64,000 nucleotides of DNA, taken from contig NC_091248.1 in the NCBI RefSeq assembly GCF_042477335.2, positions 117,518,501 through 117,582,500 on the forward strand, in the 5' to 3' direction. The stretch is from Ovis canadensis. Its lineage: Eukaryota; Chordata; Mammalia; Artiodactyla; Bovidae. The position numbers were made by a program, and so were the translations under genes. Below the pieces are notes generated by a model. The model was not told the DNA's origin. It saw nothing but the letters and a program-made list of their open reading frames with translations, and did no database searches. Below, one piece after another: positions 36,401-51,542 of the stretch (position 1 is the first letter of the stretch; every line of letters begins with the position of its first letter).

Positions 36401-39400
36401 ATGTATATCCGTATACAATATCTGTATATGTACTATATGTTTATCTATGTATGTATATATATAAAATAAATATTATTTTTCATCTCTCCTTAAGAACCAA
36501 TTTTTCATCTCTCCATAAGAACCAATTTTCACCCCTTTGAGGCTGATATCACACCTGTTGAAAATGCATGGTCTAGATGTATCCATTTCAGTGTTGTAGT
36601 TACATTGAAGGTAATTTGCTGACAAAACTAGAAACAAACTAGTATTCCAACTTTATCACTGACTACTTGGTCTCTCTTCTGCATCCCAAAATGTCTCATC
36701 CATCTCCCTTCTCCCTCCTTTTGCAGTACTGTCATAGTCTCCCACCTGTTCCGTTCTCAGTTATCCAATCTACTTGCCTTGTCTGTCCATGTTCTGTATG
36801 GTGTCAGCTTATTTGCATTTATACTTCATTATTGATTATATTAGTTTTGTTGGTTTTTTTTTTAACATGAAGAGGTAGTAGTTGAACTTCTCCCTTTCTT
36901 CTCTAGTTGTCATCTTTTACTCTACTTATATCAAAACACTCAAATATTATAACACAAAAAGAAAAAGACTACACTGATCATATTGCCTTTTTCTTTAAAA
37001 AAAAGAAATGTCCTCTTTGCCTTACTGTCCAGTGGAGCCATTAAAAATGTCTGTAGTTTGACAATATTTTTGTGAAGTAGACTTAAATTGTTAATCCTTA
37101 ATTTTTTTCATCTAATAGGGAATACCTTGCCCTCAATGTTTATGTGGCCCTATGTTACTACAAGTTGGACTACTATGACGTGTCTCAAGAAGTTCTGGCT
37201 GTTTATCTTCAGCAAATTCCTGATAGCACCATCGCGCTCAATCTTAAGGCCTGTAATCATTTTCGCCTTTACAACGGCAAAGCCGCTGAGGTAGTGATGA
37301 AATTTGTTCTTAATTCACTTAATTCCAGTTTGAATTACCCTATACTTCCCAGGTTATTCATAAAACTATTATCTGTTACTCTTGATTAATATCCCTTTGT
37401 TGTTGCCAGTGTGATTCTATAAGAAGCCAACTGTATGAATATTTATATTTACCAGATATTCTAAAAAAGAATGTTGACTTCTGAATTCTCTGTGTGCATC
37501 TGATAAACTATAGATGATCTTTATCTGTGTCTTACATTACCATAAATATGTTAAAAACCAAGTACTTCTGCTTCTTTGTCTGAAATATATTTGTGGCTCA
37601 GAGTCATCAACACATAATCAGAAACCTAGAGTGCCCATGACTCTCTTCTCCTTCATCCGCGCTCTAATTTTCTACCCGTTCCTGTCATTTCGGTTCCAGA
37701 TACCTCTCTTCTCTGTGCCTCTTCCTTTGCCACTGCTCTCGTTCAGGCACTCCTTACCTCTTGTTTCAACTCCCCAAATAATTTCCTTGCCTCTCGTCTT
37801 TGTTCTCTTCAGTCCAGTCATTGAGTTTGTTTCACACACCCAGATCCTCCTACTGCCGTGTCTTTGTACACTCCATTCTGCTTCCTGGAGTGCCTTTCTC
37901 TTCTTAGTGATACTGCAGTATCTCCTTTAAGGTTACCCCAAGAAGCAATAGTGGGAGGCATTTTATAAATAGTTAGAAAGTGGTTAACTTATAGGCACTG
38001 TGCAGAATACTTTGTATCCATTATTTAGTTTTCCTGACAATCCTGTGGATAAATTGTGTTAAATAGCTCTCTCTTTTTTCCTTTTTTTGATTTGTTTCCT
38101 TGTTGTTATAGCTCTCGTTTTATTTGAAACTGAGTATACAGAAGTCCATACATTATGATCTCATTTTATTAAACTACACACAAACACACGCATACACATA
38201 TATATGCATATAAACATAGATATAAATAGATAGCATGTTCTATACTATATCTATACAGATTCGGGTATATATATTTGAATATACTTTATGTATAGATATG
38301 TTTAGGTTAACCCTATGTGGGAGTCCATGAGTACAAATTACTTCCTTGGCCATTACTTTAGTTGATGTCAGAAGCCACCAAAATTTAAATGCAAAATTTC
38401 TTTATGTGCCAACACCCTGCCCAAAAGGTAGTGTAAGTGGCATCATACCGGCCTAGATTAGGGGAAGGAATGATTGTGCTCAGTCGTGTCTGACTCTTTG
38501 GTGACCCCATGGACTGTAGCCCGCCAGACTCCTCTATTGATGGGATTTTCCAGGCAAGAGTATTGGAGTGAGCTGCCATTTCCTCCTCCAGGGGGGTCTT
38601 CCCAACCCAGGGATCAAACCTGCATCTACTGTGCCTCCTTCATTAGCAGGTGGATTCTTTACCACTGTACCACCTGGGAAGTCCAGAATGGGGGGGGGGG
38701 GAGGAAGAAATTGAAACTATAAAATGAACTACTATATCAAACAAAATTTATTGTGTAATAGCAGGAAGCACTATTGATTTACTTTACACTAACAGCAGAT
38801 TGAGTTGGTGAGTGAAACAGCATTTATCAGCTGGTGGATAGAGAACATATATCCTTAACATTTGCTCAGGTTCACTTTTCATGGCTTGTGTTGATAAAGG
38901 TGCTCACTTGAGGCAAAAGAAATGCCTACAATTAAATTGCTTAGTATGCAATGGAATGGTTGCTTTATGTATGAAATAAAATACATTCTTGGATATCCTC
39001 ATTTCAGCTAAAGTCCCTGCCTAATTAACTAGTTCCCAGCATCAGCAGTTTAATAGTAAACTGGATTTGCAATTTGATCTTTAATTAGAGTTTTGGTTAA
39101 AATAAATAAAAGAAGTATATTTTTGTCTTTCTATATTGAGTCAGTCTTGGGGGCTTTGCCAATGTTGGCAAAGGTCCAACCTATTAAATGCTTATATCTT
39201 GTCTGCACATGTTCTTTCCATCGTCTGGAATGGGTGACATGGCTAACCAATATGTTCTAGATCTAATGCTATCCAACACAGGACGGCAAATTGTACTTCT
39301 TACTCACTAAAAGCATGCTTTTTCATTTGAAATTGTGCCCGTGCAGATTACATATTGATTGTATAATGTTCTCCAGCAGTAGATAACTATGACAAATGTA

Positions 39401-42400
39401 CCCTTAGGAGCTTGCTTTCTTTCTTTTTTTTGACAGCAGTAGGATATAGTTTGTTTTTACTTATAATAGTTTTATTAAACCTTCTAAAAGCAACCATTCC
39501 TCCAGTATCTTTTAAAATGGGCTCTATATTATAATTCATTCTCTCCCCAAACACCAAAGCATTCTGCTCTTCTCTAGTAAGCATGAAATATTATGTAATG
39601 ATTCATTCAATTCTTAAAGTCCTTCGAACACCTCACCCAAAGTTATACAACTGACAAGTGAGAAATTCAGATCTCTGAGGCCCATAGATGGCTGGTTCAT
39701 GTTGATGTTTGACAGAAAACAACAAAATTCTGTAAAGCAATTATCCTTCAACTAAAAAATAAATTTAAAAAAACAAAAAACAAAACAAAAAATAAAGCCC
39801 ATAGACGTAACCACTAAAATTTAATGCAACTTTAGGTGTGCAGTCTTCTTCTCTGCTCTTAGCTTATATGTATATATAACTTATATATATGTATACACAC
39901 ATACACATGTGATAATACAGCTACCAAATAACAACCATGATTTTATATATATATATAATCAAACAATATGGTTATTATATCTTACCAACAAATAATTGTT
40001 AATAATATGGCTATTATATATGATTCTATATCTATATATGAAATCATGCTTACTGTTTGGTAGTTGCCTAATTACTTTTTTTTTTTCTGAACAAGTTTTA
40101 TTATTCACAGAGAGGAAGGAGCTCTGTCCTTGGCTGCAACTTTCCTCATGACTACCAGGACATTACTCAGCTCCTCTCCCTTCTTCTTGGCATGGATGTG
40201 TGTCCCCACCCTTTTCTTGATGAACTTGAGGCCCTGCTTTCAGAGACCTTGAGTAGCTCCATGGCTTGCCACTCCTAACAGGTGAAGCTGCAGACCTCTC
40301 AGATCATGAGGCTTGTTCTTGGTGAAGTGCCCACAGTAACAGTGGCTATAGCTCTGTTGGTTCACATTCTTAGTCATCTTGTAGGCCTTGCTGATGCCCA
40401 CAGTCATGGGGTAGCACAGAGCCATGGCACTGAGCTGCATGGGGGCCCTTAGGGTCCAGATGGTGGTGGGTCCTACTGGAGCAAGGCCTCATGAACCTGC
40501 TTTAATTATCTTTAATCTAGATAAGCTTATTGAGGGTTAAGCCTTGTGACATTTATATCCCAGGACCTGGCACAATGTATATACAAAGTTGATGCCAAGG
40601 AAGTAATGGTTGAATGAGAAATTTAAAATATGACTAACAGATTAAGGGCGAGTCATGTTTCAAAAAAGGAGGTGGTTCAAAACAGGTCAATAAAGATGAA
40701 GATTAAGAAAAAGCCATTGGGTTTCATAATTGGTATTTCCTATGCTGATTAGAGTATCATTATTATTGAGTGTTGAAGCTAGATGTCAAGGAGATAAGGA
40801 GTGAATGAGTAACCTCTTGGACTGAGAAATGTCCTAAGGGATGTGGCAGAAGAAAGACAAGTAGATGAAGAAATAGAAGCAGTGAGAATAGGATGCTTGC
40901 GAAAGGAAGGAATAGTTTCAGAGGATAAAGACATTTTATCCAAATTCCAATCTTAGGTTTCTAGCTATGTAGTTTCAGTACAAAGTATGCAAAATAACAG
41001 TACTGAATTATTGTAGGTTTTTGTGATGTATATAAAGTCCTTAACTTTATATACATAGTAGATAGTGAGCTGAGCAATTATCAAAGATTTTATAGGCTGA
41101 AACATAGTCAATTTATCTTTTTCTTTATGTTTAGTGCTTTTTGTATTTTGTTTAAAAAAATATTTCCTAGCCCAAATTTTGTTCTCTGATATTCTAAAAG
41201 CTTATTGTTTTGCCTTTTACAAACCCAAATTATCTTAATTATATCTAAAAGGTTTTGTTTCTCAATTAACGACAAAGATTGACAAGTTAGATTGAAAAGA
41301 CAAAACCCTAATACATGTTTTAAATATTAGTGTTGTTGTTGTTGAGTCATTAAGTCCTGTCTGACTCTTTGGGGGACTCCATGAATTGCAGTACTCCAGG
41401 CTTCTCTATTTATCACCAACTCCTGGAACTTGCTCCAACTCATGTCTATGAGTCAGTGATGCCATCCAACCATCTCATCTCTGTTGCCCCTTCTCCTCTT
41501 GTTCTCAGACTTTTCCAGCATCAGGGTCTTTTCCAAAGAGTCAGCTCTTCACATTGCGTGGCCAAAGAATTGGAGCTTCAGCCTCAGTCCTTCCAATGAA
41601 TATTCATGGTTGATTTCCTTTAGGATTGACTGGTTTAATCTCCTTGCTGTCCAGGGGACTCTCAAGAGTCATCTCCTGCTGCACAGTTCAAAAGCATCAA
41701 TTTTTCGATGCTCAGCCTTCTTTATGGTCCAACTCTCACATCTGTTTACAACTATTGGAAAAACCATAGCTTTGACTATGCGAACCTTTGTCGGCAAAGT
41801 GATATTTCTGCTTTTTAATATTCTGTCTAGGTTTGTCATAGCTTTTCTTCCAAGGAGCAAGCATCTTTTAATTTGGTGGCTGCAGTCACTGTCCACAGTG
41901 ATTTTGGAGCCCAAGAAAATAAAATCTGTCACTGTTTCCACTTTTCCCCATCTATCTGCCATGAAATGATGGGACCAGATGCCATATCTTCATTTTTTGA
42001 ATGCTGAATTTTAAGCCAGAGTTTTCATCTTCCTCTTTCACCTTCATCAAGAGGCTCTGTAGTTCCCCTTTGCTTTCTGCTATTAAAGTGGTATCATCTG
42101 CATATCTGAAGTTATTGCTACTTCTCCTGGCAGTCTTGATTCCAGCTTACGCTTCATCCAGCCCAGCACTTCACATGATGTACCCTGTATATAAGTTAAA
42201 TAAGCAGGTGACAATATACAACATTGATGTACTCCTTTCCCGATTTTGAACCAGTCCATTGTTCCATGTCCAGTTGTAACTGTTGCTTCTTGTCCTGCAT
42301 ACAGGTTTCTCAGGAGGCAGGTTAAGGCGGTCTGGTATTCCCATCCCTTTAAGAATTTTCCACAGTTTGTTGTGATACATACAGCCAAAGGCTTTAGCAA

Positions 42401-45400
42401 TGAAGCAGAAATAGATATTTTTTTGGAATTCCCTTGCTTTTTCCTATGATCCAGCATATATTGGCAATTTGATCTCTGGTTCCTCTGCCTTTTCCAAATC
42501 CAGCTTGAACATATGGAGGTTCTTAGTTCATCTGCTGCTGAAGCCTAGCTTGAAGGATTGTGAGCATAGTCTTGCTAGCATGTGAAATGAGTGCAATGGT
42601 ATGGTAATTTGAACATTCTTTGGGATTGGAATGAAAACTGACCTTTTCCAGTCATGTGGCCACTACTGAGTTTTCCAAATTTGCTACCACATTGAGTGCA
42701 GCACTTTAACAGCATCTTCTTTTAGAATTTGAAATAGCTCAGCTGGAATTCCATCACCCCCACTAGCTTTGTTCATAATAATGCTTCCTTAAGCCCACTT
42801 AACTTCACACTCCAGGATGTCTGGTTCTAGGTGAATGACTACACCACTGTGGTTATCTGGGTCATTAAGACCTTTCTCGTTCAATTCTTCTATGTGTTCT
42901 TGCCACATCTTCTTAACCTCTTCTACTTCTGTGATTCCTTGCCATTTCTGTCCTTTATTGTGCCCATCTTTGCGTGAAATGTTCCCCTGTTATCTCGTTT
43001 GTTTGAAGAGATCTCTAGTCTTTTTCATTCTATTGTTTTCCTCTTTCTTTGCATTATTCACTAAAGAAGGCTTTCTTATCTCTTCTTGCTATTTTCTGGA
43101 GGTCTGCGTTCAGTTGGGTATATCTTTCCCTTTCTCCTTTGCCTTTTGCTTGTCTTCTTTTCTTAGGTATTTGTAAAGTCTCCTCATTCAGCCACTTTGC
43201 CTTCTTGCATTTCTTTTTCTCTGGGATGGTTTTGGTCACAACCTCCTGTACAATGTATAAACCTCTGTCCATTGTTCTTCAGACACTGTCTACCAGACCT
43301 AATCCCTTGAACCTAGTTGTCATCTCCACTGTATAATCATAAGGGATTTTCATTTTAAATATAGGACACAGAAAATTTGAATGTGAAAGCATGTATATCA
43401 TGAGGAATATTTCTTACATGATTTCTATTATGTTTTTGTACTTTTAGACAAGTCATTTTAACTCTAAAATAAGATGACCTACGTCTTCTATTTATACCTC
43501 TATGTTTTAACAGCTTTATTGAGGTATAACTAACGTACCATGTAGTCACCCTTTTGAAATACACAGTTCTGTAGGTATTCACCACTGTGTTTAATCTTCA
43601 CCACAGTCAATTTTATTCGTTTATTTATTTTTAAACACTTCCCCCCCCTACTTTTGACTACACCATGCAGCTTGCAAGATCTAACTTCCCTAACCAGGGA
43701 TTGATCCCACACCCTTGGCAGTGAAAGTGCTGAGTCCTAACCACTGGACTGCCAGGGAATTCCCACCACAGTCAATTCTAAAACACTTCCATTACTTCAA
43801 AAAGAAACTCTATAATCTATAGCTATCAACCACCATCCCGCCAACCCCAAACAGCTACTAATCCACTTTCCGTTTCTATAGATTTGTGTGTTTTGGTTAT
43901 TTCCTCTGAAAAAGAGTCATATATTAATCATATATAACCTTTTATGATTGGCCTGTGTTACTTTAGCTTAATGTCTATGAAGTGCATTGTGTTATAACAT
44001 GTTTCAGTACTTCATTCATTTTTGTCACCAAATAATATTCTATTGTATGGATATACCACATTGTATCTTTCCAATTGTCAGAGATGGATATTTGGATTGT
44101 TTCCACATTCTTCCTATTATGATAATGCTGCTGTAAACATGTATATACATGTTTGGGGGCATGTTTTGAATATGTTTCATTTCTCTTGGGCATATACCTA
44201 GAAATGGAATTCCTGGGTCATATGGTAGCTATATTTAATTGAGGGACTTTCAGACTATTTTCCAAAGTGGCTGCACCAGTTTCCACTCCCACTAGCAATG
44301 TGTGTAAGAGTTTGGAGTTTCAATTTTTCTACATCCTTACCAACAGTTGTTATTATCTGTCTTTTTTCTTCTAGCCATCCCAGTGGATATGGATTAGAAT
44401 CTCACTGTAATTTTGATTTGTATTTTCCTGATAGCTAGAATGATGTTGAGCATCTTTTCATGTGCAGTGAGTGCTGCTTTAAATTTTGTGCCCTGCACAT
44501 CTCACTTGCCTCACCTTTTGTCCTGGCTGGCCCTGTCTGAGATCAAAGCTAGCCTCATAATACTAAAAGATTTTGTCTTTTCGCTTTCATTCACTTTTGA
44601 GTGTGCAGTGAAGTTTTCCAGAGACAGCATGATTTCAAAATAGGTTGATTGCAGGCACAGATATGCCAATCAAGCTGTCATCTGTTAAGGCAGACATTGA
44701 AGAGACTTGCAAAAATAGATAACAGTACCATTCTTCTCACTAAATTTTTGTATTGGTAAATACAGTTTTTTTTAAATGAAAAATATGTTATTTGTGTTAA
44801 TGTGTAGTTAGTTTATTAGTACTTTTGATTAATTGAATACTTGAAATTTCTGTTTGAATTTCTAATACAATATATATGAATGGCTGTAACCCACTTAAAC
44901 AAAAACTCTTTGGAATCCTTAGTAATTTTTAAGGTTTAAAAAAGACCTTGAGATCAAAAAGCTTGAAAACTGCTAAACTAGCCTAATATTACCCAAGACT
45001 TTGGAATTCCTGCTGTAGACAAGAGGAGATTAGTAAAAGGTTGCTACATAGGTGTGCATTCCCATATGGCATCAGGTAGAACAAGTTTGTAGTGCTTAGT
45101 GAGAACAGTCAAGAATTTAATTATTTTATACAGAAAATCTTAGGTATCCACTGATGGAGGTAGAAAAAGAAGGTGAGAATTAGTCAGAATTATAAATTGG
45201 CAAGAGGGAATAGCAGAAAGCTGAGGAAGTGGATAAATAAGCCTAAGACATTACTAAAGACACTGTAGAAATGGCTGACCATTTGTTCTAGGGGAAGTTA
45301 AAGAAGCAGGATAAAACAAAAGAGATCTGATAGTTCTAATAAATAGTAACATAGAAGGGAGAAGGTATATTGATTGCATTATGTAAATAAAGGCCAATTC

Positions 45401-48400
45401 AGCAGGAAGAAAGTATAGGAAAATTCAGGACACAGGTGGAATGGTCAGATTGAAGAATCAACCATAGTGGACTTCCCTGGTGTTACAGTGGTTGAAAGTC
45501 CAACTGCTAATGTAGGAGGCACAAGTTCAATCCCTGGTCCAGAAAGATTCTGCCTGCCGTTGAGCAGCTAAAGCCTATGTACCATACCTACTGAGCCTGG
45601 GCTCTAGAGCCCTTGACCACAACTACTGAACTACTGAGCCCGAGTGTTGCAGCTACTGGAGCCCAAGTACCTCAACCCCATGCTCTGCAACAAGAGAAGC
45701 CTACACACTTCAATGAAGAGTAGCCCCCTCTCACCACAACTACAGAAAGCCCACGTGCAGCAGTAAAGACCCAGTGCAGTCAAAAATAATAAGTAATACA
45801 TAAGTAAGTTAATTAATATAAAATGTTAAATAAAGAAAAATAACCAACCTTAGTTGTTAAAAGTTTATCACCTGAAAGGAAAGACTAACTCTAGGAGTCT
45901 TTAGATTTGGGTTCACCAGTTTCAGACTTGCTGCTTAGAGGTTCAGTCATTTAATGTTTATAAGCCTCAACGTTCTCATCTGTAAAATGAGGAGAATAAT
46001 AATTACATTGATTATTTCTCAGAGCCCTGCAGAACAAAGGAAGCAGCATGTTAAAGTCTTTGTAAGCTATAAAACTTTGTAATTCTTACAGGTAATGTAA
46101 GAACTATACACTTGTCATTTTCATAAGCCTTTCCTTTTTTTAATTTCAGGCAGAACTCAAAAGCTTGATGGACAACGCTTCTTCTTCCTTTGAATTTGCT
46201 AAAGAGCTCATCAGGCACAATCTGGTGAATAAGAGTTTCCAGTGTTGATGATTTGAGGCCTACCCTATTTTGGGTACATTACAGTGGTTGGGAAGATGAA
46301 TGAAGGGAAATATCTCAACAAGTATTTCTCTACTCCAAGTGAATTCTTTCTTCTTGTGGAGGAGAGAGAATGAGTTTAAGATACCAGGTTCTTTCCTTAC
46401 TGGGAAGGCAGTAACACATACTTTAGAAAGAAGTGTGAGGCAGTGAGATCCAAGTGTTCATTTTGTTGGCAAAGACAAAGGAACATATCCTTTACTTTCT
46501 GATGAAAGTGAAAATCCTTTACTTTCTGATGAAAGTAAAACTTGAGCTGGTCTTTGAAGAATGCCTTGGATTTAAAGGGTTCATTTGTGGCAAGGACATG
46601 AATGAATGAATGAGGAAGACGTATGTGAGCAGACTGAATTTACTGGAACAGAAAATTTGCACTGGGATAGTTGCTAAAAAAAAAAAAAGATTCAGATAAG
46701 TTTCAAGTTTGATTCAATTGACTCAGCAGTAAAGTGGGCGCAGAGCAGCTGTATTCAACTCAGACACCTGGGGACACTGAGCATATTACTCAGTATTGTT
46801 GAGTTTCAGATTCCTTGTGTGAATATGGCAATAATAATAACTACACCTTTTCCTTCTGATTTCTCTGCACCTTCGTTAGCACTAAGTCTCCCAGTACCAA
46901 TGCTGAAAACCGTAGCTGGTTTAGACTCTCTCTTCCCCTTTATTTCTGATACTCAGTCACTTAATCCTATTAATTCTTCGTTGGCAGTGTTTTCTATTTA
47001 TTCCATTCCTCCTCTAACTCAGGCCTCCATCACAGAGTTTTCTGAGATTATTTTGCATTATGAGCTCCTGGCTCTAACCTTTTCACTTCTAATTTAGTCT
47101 ATAAATTAAAGCCAGATTCATTTTTGTGGAGAATATGATATGTTAGAGAGAGTAGTCTGGAAATTAAACTTGGAAAGAGATTAAGACTGGAAGATTAAGA
47201 GATTAACATTTAGGAGTTTTCATAAGAGTAGGGATAGCTGAAGAAAAGGTTGAAAAAAGAGAAATATTGTTCAAGAGAGTATTTGTATTTAAGGGGCTGA
47301 AAGAGGAGAATAAGAAAATAACTCAAAAAGGGGCAGGCGAGAGAAAACACCTACATAATGTACAACCCCTTCTGCAACACAGGTTTGAAATGCGTGGGTC
47401 CACTCATACACAGATTTTTCTGTCATTAATACTGTACTATCTGAGGTGGGTTGAATCCTCATATATGGAGGAACCCTGCATGTGGGTGGCTGACTGTAAA
47501 TTATATTTGCGTTTTCAATTGTGTGGAGAGTCAGCACCCTTAAACAATCCCCCTTACCATTGTTCAATAGTCAACAGTCATTTTATAAAAGTTTTCTAAT
47601 TTTTATATAATTTTTAAAGGTTATACTCCATTTACAGTTATTACAAAATATCAGCTATGTGCTCTGTGTTATACAAATACGTCTTTATATCCTGTCTTAC
47701 ACCCAATAGTCTATACTTCCCCCACCCCCCACATACTGCCCTCCCCACTGGTAACCACTAGTTTGTTCTCTATATCTGTGAGTCTGTCTGCTTCTTTTCT
47801 GCTCTATTCACTGGTGTGTTGCATTTTTTTTTTAGATTCCACATATAAGTGATATCAAACAGTATTTGTCTCTCTGTCTGACTTATTTCACTTAGCATAA
47901 TGCCTTCCAGGTCCATCCATGTTGCAAATGGCAAATTTTTCATTATTTTTTATGGCTGAGCAATATTCCATTGTATATACAGACCACATCTTCTTTGTCC
48001 ATTCAGCTCGTCTGTTGATGGATGCATAGGTTGCTTCTGACTGTAATGTCATTGTGCTGTGCTGTGCTTAGTCGCTCAGTTATGTCCGACTCTTTGCAAC
48101 CCCATGGACTGTAGCCTGCCAGGCTCCTCTGTCCATGAGGATTCTCCAGGCAAGACTACTGGAGTGGGTTGCCATGCCTTCCTCCAGGGGATCTTCCCAG
48201 TCCAGGGATTGAACCCAGGTCTCCTGCATTGTAGTGGATTCTTTACTGTCTGAGCCACCAGAGACACCACCACAGAAGTTGTAATGTCATTACAACTACA
48301 CGTTTTAATCACCCAGGAGATTTTTTAAAATATTAATGTGTGAGATTTTTATTGAATGGTTGGGCTAAGGTTCAACTATCAATACTTCTCTTAAAAGTTT

Positions 48401-51400
48401 TCCAAGTGGATATGATATACAGCCAGAGTAAAGAACCTTTATATATACATATAACTGGAAGGTGCATATTAGCTAGTGATGGGAGTTATACTTGGAGGGT
48501 GGGATTAAAAAGAAAAGTGAGAAAATGGTAATTTTCCTTTTGCCTGTTGTAATGCTGCTGCTGCTACTGCTAAGTCACTTCAGTCGTGTCCGACTCTGTG
48601 TGACCCCATAGACGGCAGCCCACCAGGCTCCCCCGTCCCTGGGATTCTCCAGGCAAGAACACTGGCGTGGGTTGCCATATGTAATTTTTTTCTAGTAAAT
48701 ACAGATTAATTTTATAGTTTAAGATAAAACCTGAAAAAAATATTAAGCAGTACACATTGTTACTGACGTCAGCTTTTGCAGTCAGGCCGGATGTCAAAAT
48801 CAAGTACACTATATACTAGCTTTGTAACTGTGGGTAAGTCACTAAACACTGATGAGTCCCTATGTTCTCTTATGTAGAATAGAGGAAATCACAGCCCCTA
48901 CCTTATTTCCTTGTGAAGATGAAATGAGGTAATATATGTAAGGTACCTCAGGCAGTATACAGCATACAGTAAGCATTTAGTAAATAGTGCTTTTATTATC
49001 ATGCTGTGGCCACCAGTGTCAAAACTGCAGATATGTCATGGAGCAAGAAGAGAGGAAAGTCTATTGGATTTGGTCAAAGGGGTTGATATTTGTGACTTGT
49101 AGAATGGGTTTATTAGTGTGCAGAGAGCAGCAGCAAGTTTTCTGGGAGGTTAAGGAGAGGAAGAGAGGAAGCTGAAACAGCAAACCACTTACTTTTCAAC
49201 TGTGGCATTGAAAAAAGGAGAAAAAGTACAATGCTCTTCAGAGGGAACAGTGGCACCAAGTGAAGTGAAGATTTTTCAAGAGAGTAGAAACCTTTGTGCA
49301 TATTTAAAGTTGAGAAGTGGACCAGGATTAATGAAATAGAATATTACTGCAGAAACAAGATCCAAATGGAGTTAAAATCATGACATCAAAGAAGACAATT
49401 GTAGGAATTAATCTTGGCAAGGGAAGGGAACATCTTAGACAAGGAGAACCAAAAAAAATGACCAGATGGATATTTTGATATAGAAAGAAGAGACTAGGTA
49501 GTTTATGCCCGATTGCCTTGATTTCTGTATATTTATTTGTGAAATAATTTACTATGTGTCAGATACTGTGCTAGGCTGTGGGTACAAAACAGCATGTAAA
49601 ACCATCCTTTCATGGATGGTGTTTTTGTTTTAGCCATCCTCTGTAGCTTTTATTACCATATGACAGCATACTTAAGCTTGCTCTTTGAAGGTCTCTCCCC
49701 ATTTGAGTACAGACTATATACTATAGACAGGACTATATACTATAGTATAACTATAGTATAAGTCAGACAGGAGAAGGACTTTTTCCTGGTGTAGCCCTGG
49801 TATTACAATACCAGGCATTTGGTGGGTGTTAATGAATATTTACTAATATTTTAATAAAACAAAATATAACCTACGATATGCCATGCATGTAGCCCACTTT
49901 AACTTATTTCATTCTTATGATAACTCTGAAAGGTGGACATTACTAATGCCATTTAGAGATGAGGAAATGATCTCAGAAGGATTTCATAAATTCCTTCATA
50001 GAGTTTTTAATGTAGAATATCTGTCTAGAAAAAAGTTTCATTAATTATTGGGTACTTTAAGAGTTTAGTATAGTTCTTATGAGGAGAAAAGGAAATATAT
50101 GCAATAGGGCTATGCCTTTATTCTATTTCTTACATTTAGGATGACTTTTTTCTGGCCGTGAAGCATGTGGGACTTAGTGACCCCAAAAAAGATCAAATCC
50201 ATAGCCCCTACACTGAAGCACAGTCTTAACCACTTGACTGCCAGAGAAGTCCCTAGGATGCCTTTTTTTTTTTAATGAGATCAAGGTCATGTGTGTATAG
50301 AGAAAGCTTCAAAAATATATTCGTCCCTCCAAAGAGTAACTGTTGAGCCAGCTCCGTGTGTATTTCCACCAATAAACATACTCGTATTTGCTGCCATAAT
50401 AACGGCTTTTCTCTCTTTAGGTAGTTTTCCGAGGAGGAGAAGGGGCTTTGCAGGTTTTGCCTCCCCTGGTTGATGTCATTCCTGAAGCTAGGCTAAACTT
50501 AGTGATTTACTATCTTCGTCAAGGTAAGAGAAATGTGTCTTGATCTTGCCTGTGTAAGACATTTTAGAACATTTACTCTCCAACTAAACTACTTGCTTAA
50601 CCTTTAAAATCACTTCATAATACTGCCAAAAATATATTTGTAGCAGGTTCACAGGACAGAGCAAATTTATTGATATTTATTTGTTGTGCCTTTTCTCTTT
50701 ATCTCCTCTTTCCTCTTCTGTTGCTTCCAATCTCTCGCCCATTCTGGTTTTTTTCTTTTCCTCTTATTTTTCTGCCCTTTGTCCTCTATTCATTTCATTT
50801 CAGGTTTTCTGTTTTTCCTTTCCCTTCCTCATTTCTTCTTTTCTGTGTGTTCCTCGGTGTGTAATGTCCATCTACAGTTCCTTGTGTCTTTTCTTTCTCA
50901 TCATTAACTTTTTTATTTGCTCTAATTATCTGTCTTTCTGTTTCCTTGTGCCCCCAGCTTCTGCGAAATATAAAGATGAGAAGTGAGCATGGTATTTGTT
51001 GCCCCTAAGTAAGGATAAATTGGAGGCACAGGCCCAAGCAGTGTGTTGTCTCACAGTTGTGAGCACAGGGTGGGAGCTCCCACGCAGGGGTGCTGGCAGT
51101 CTGTCATAGGCCTCAGACTAAGTGTGGGCCGTTTAAGGTGCATGGTAGGAACCAACCAGACAACATCCTCATCAAGGGAAATGTGAAGTGTTTATTAACA
51201 GGAGACCATGAACTTGCAAATAGTTCTCTCCCATTTGATACATCAGCACAAAGAAATAAGCTTTTGGACAAGAATTAAAGAAACACCTTATATATTTTAT
51301 AAACTAATTTTTATTCTAAGAACTTTCAAACATAAACAAAATAAAAGTTAATAGTATGAACACCCAAATAATAACCCCAGATACAATAGTCTTGTAGATA

Positions 51401-51494
51401 TTGCCAGTCTTTCTTCATTTATCCTCCCTCTTCCAGTTTTGTTGTGAAATATTTTAAAGCGAGTCCCAGCCTTTGTGTCATTTTACTCCTATGT

Positions 51495-51542
<48 letters not shown>

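Noticed and set aside
37514..37930. 138-codon plus-strand frame in TTC26 intron 7
   Set aside because: Intronic, T/C-rich, with no homology signal or splice sites that would include it in TTC26.
42835..43336. Open frames of 113 and 95 codons on the plus strand
   Set aside because: They are the antisense of a minus-strand BovB.
50681..50986. 101-codon plus-strand frame rich in Phe, Ser and Leu
   Set aside because: It is a translation of the pyrimidine-rich tract. Open frames exist in several phases, as expected from low complexity.
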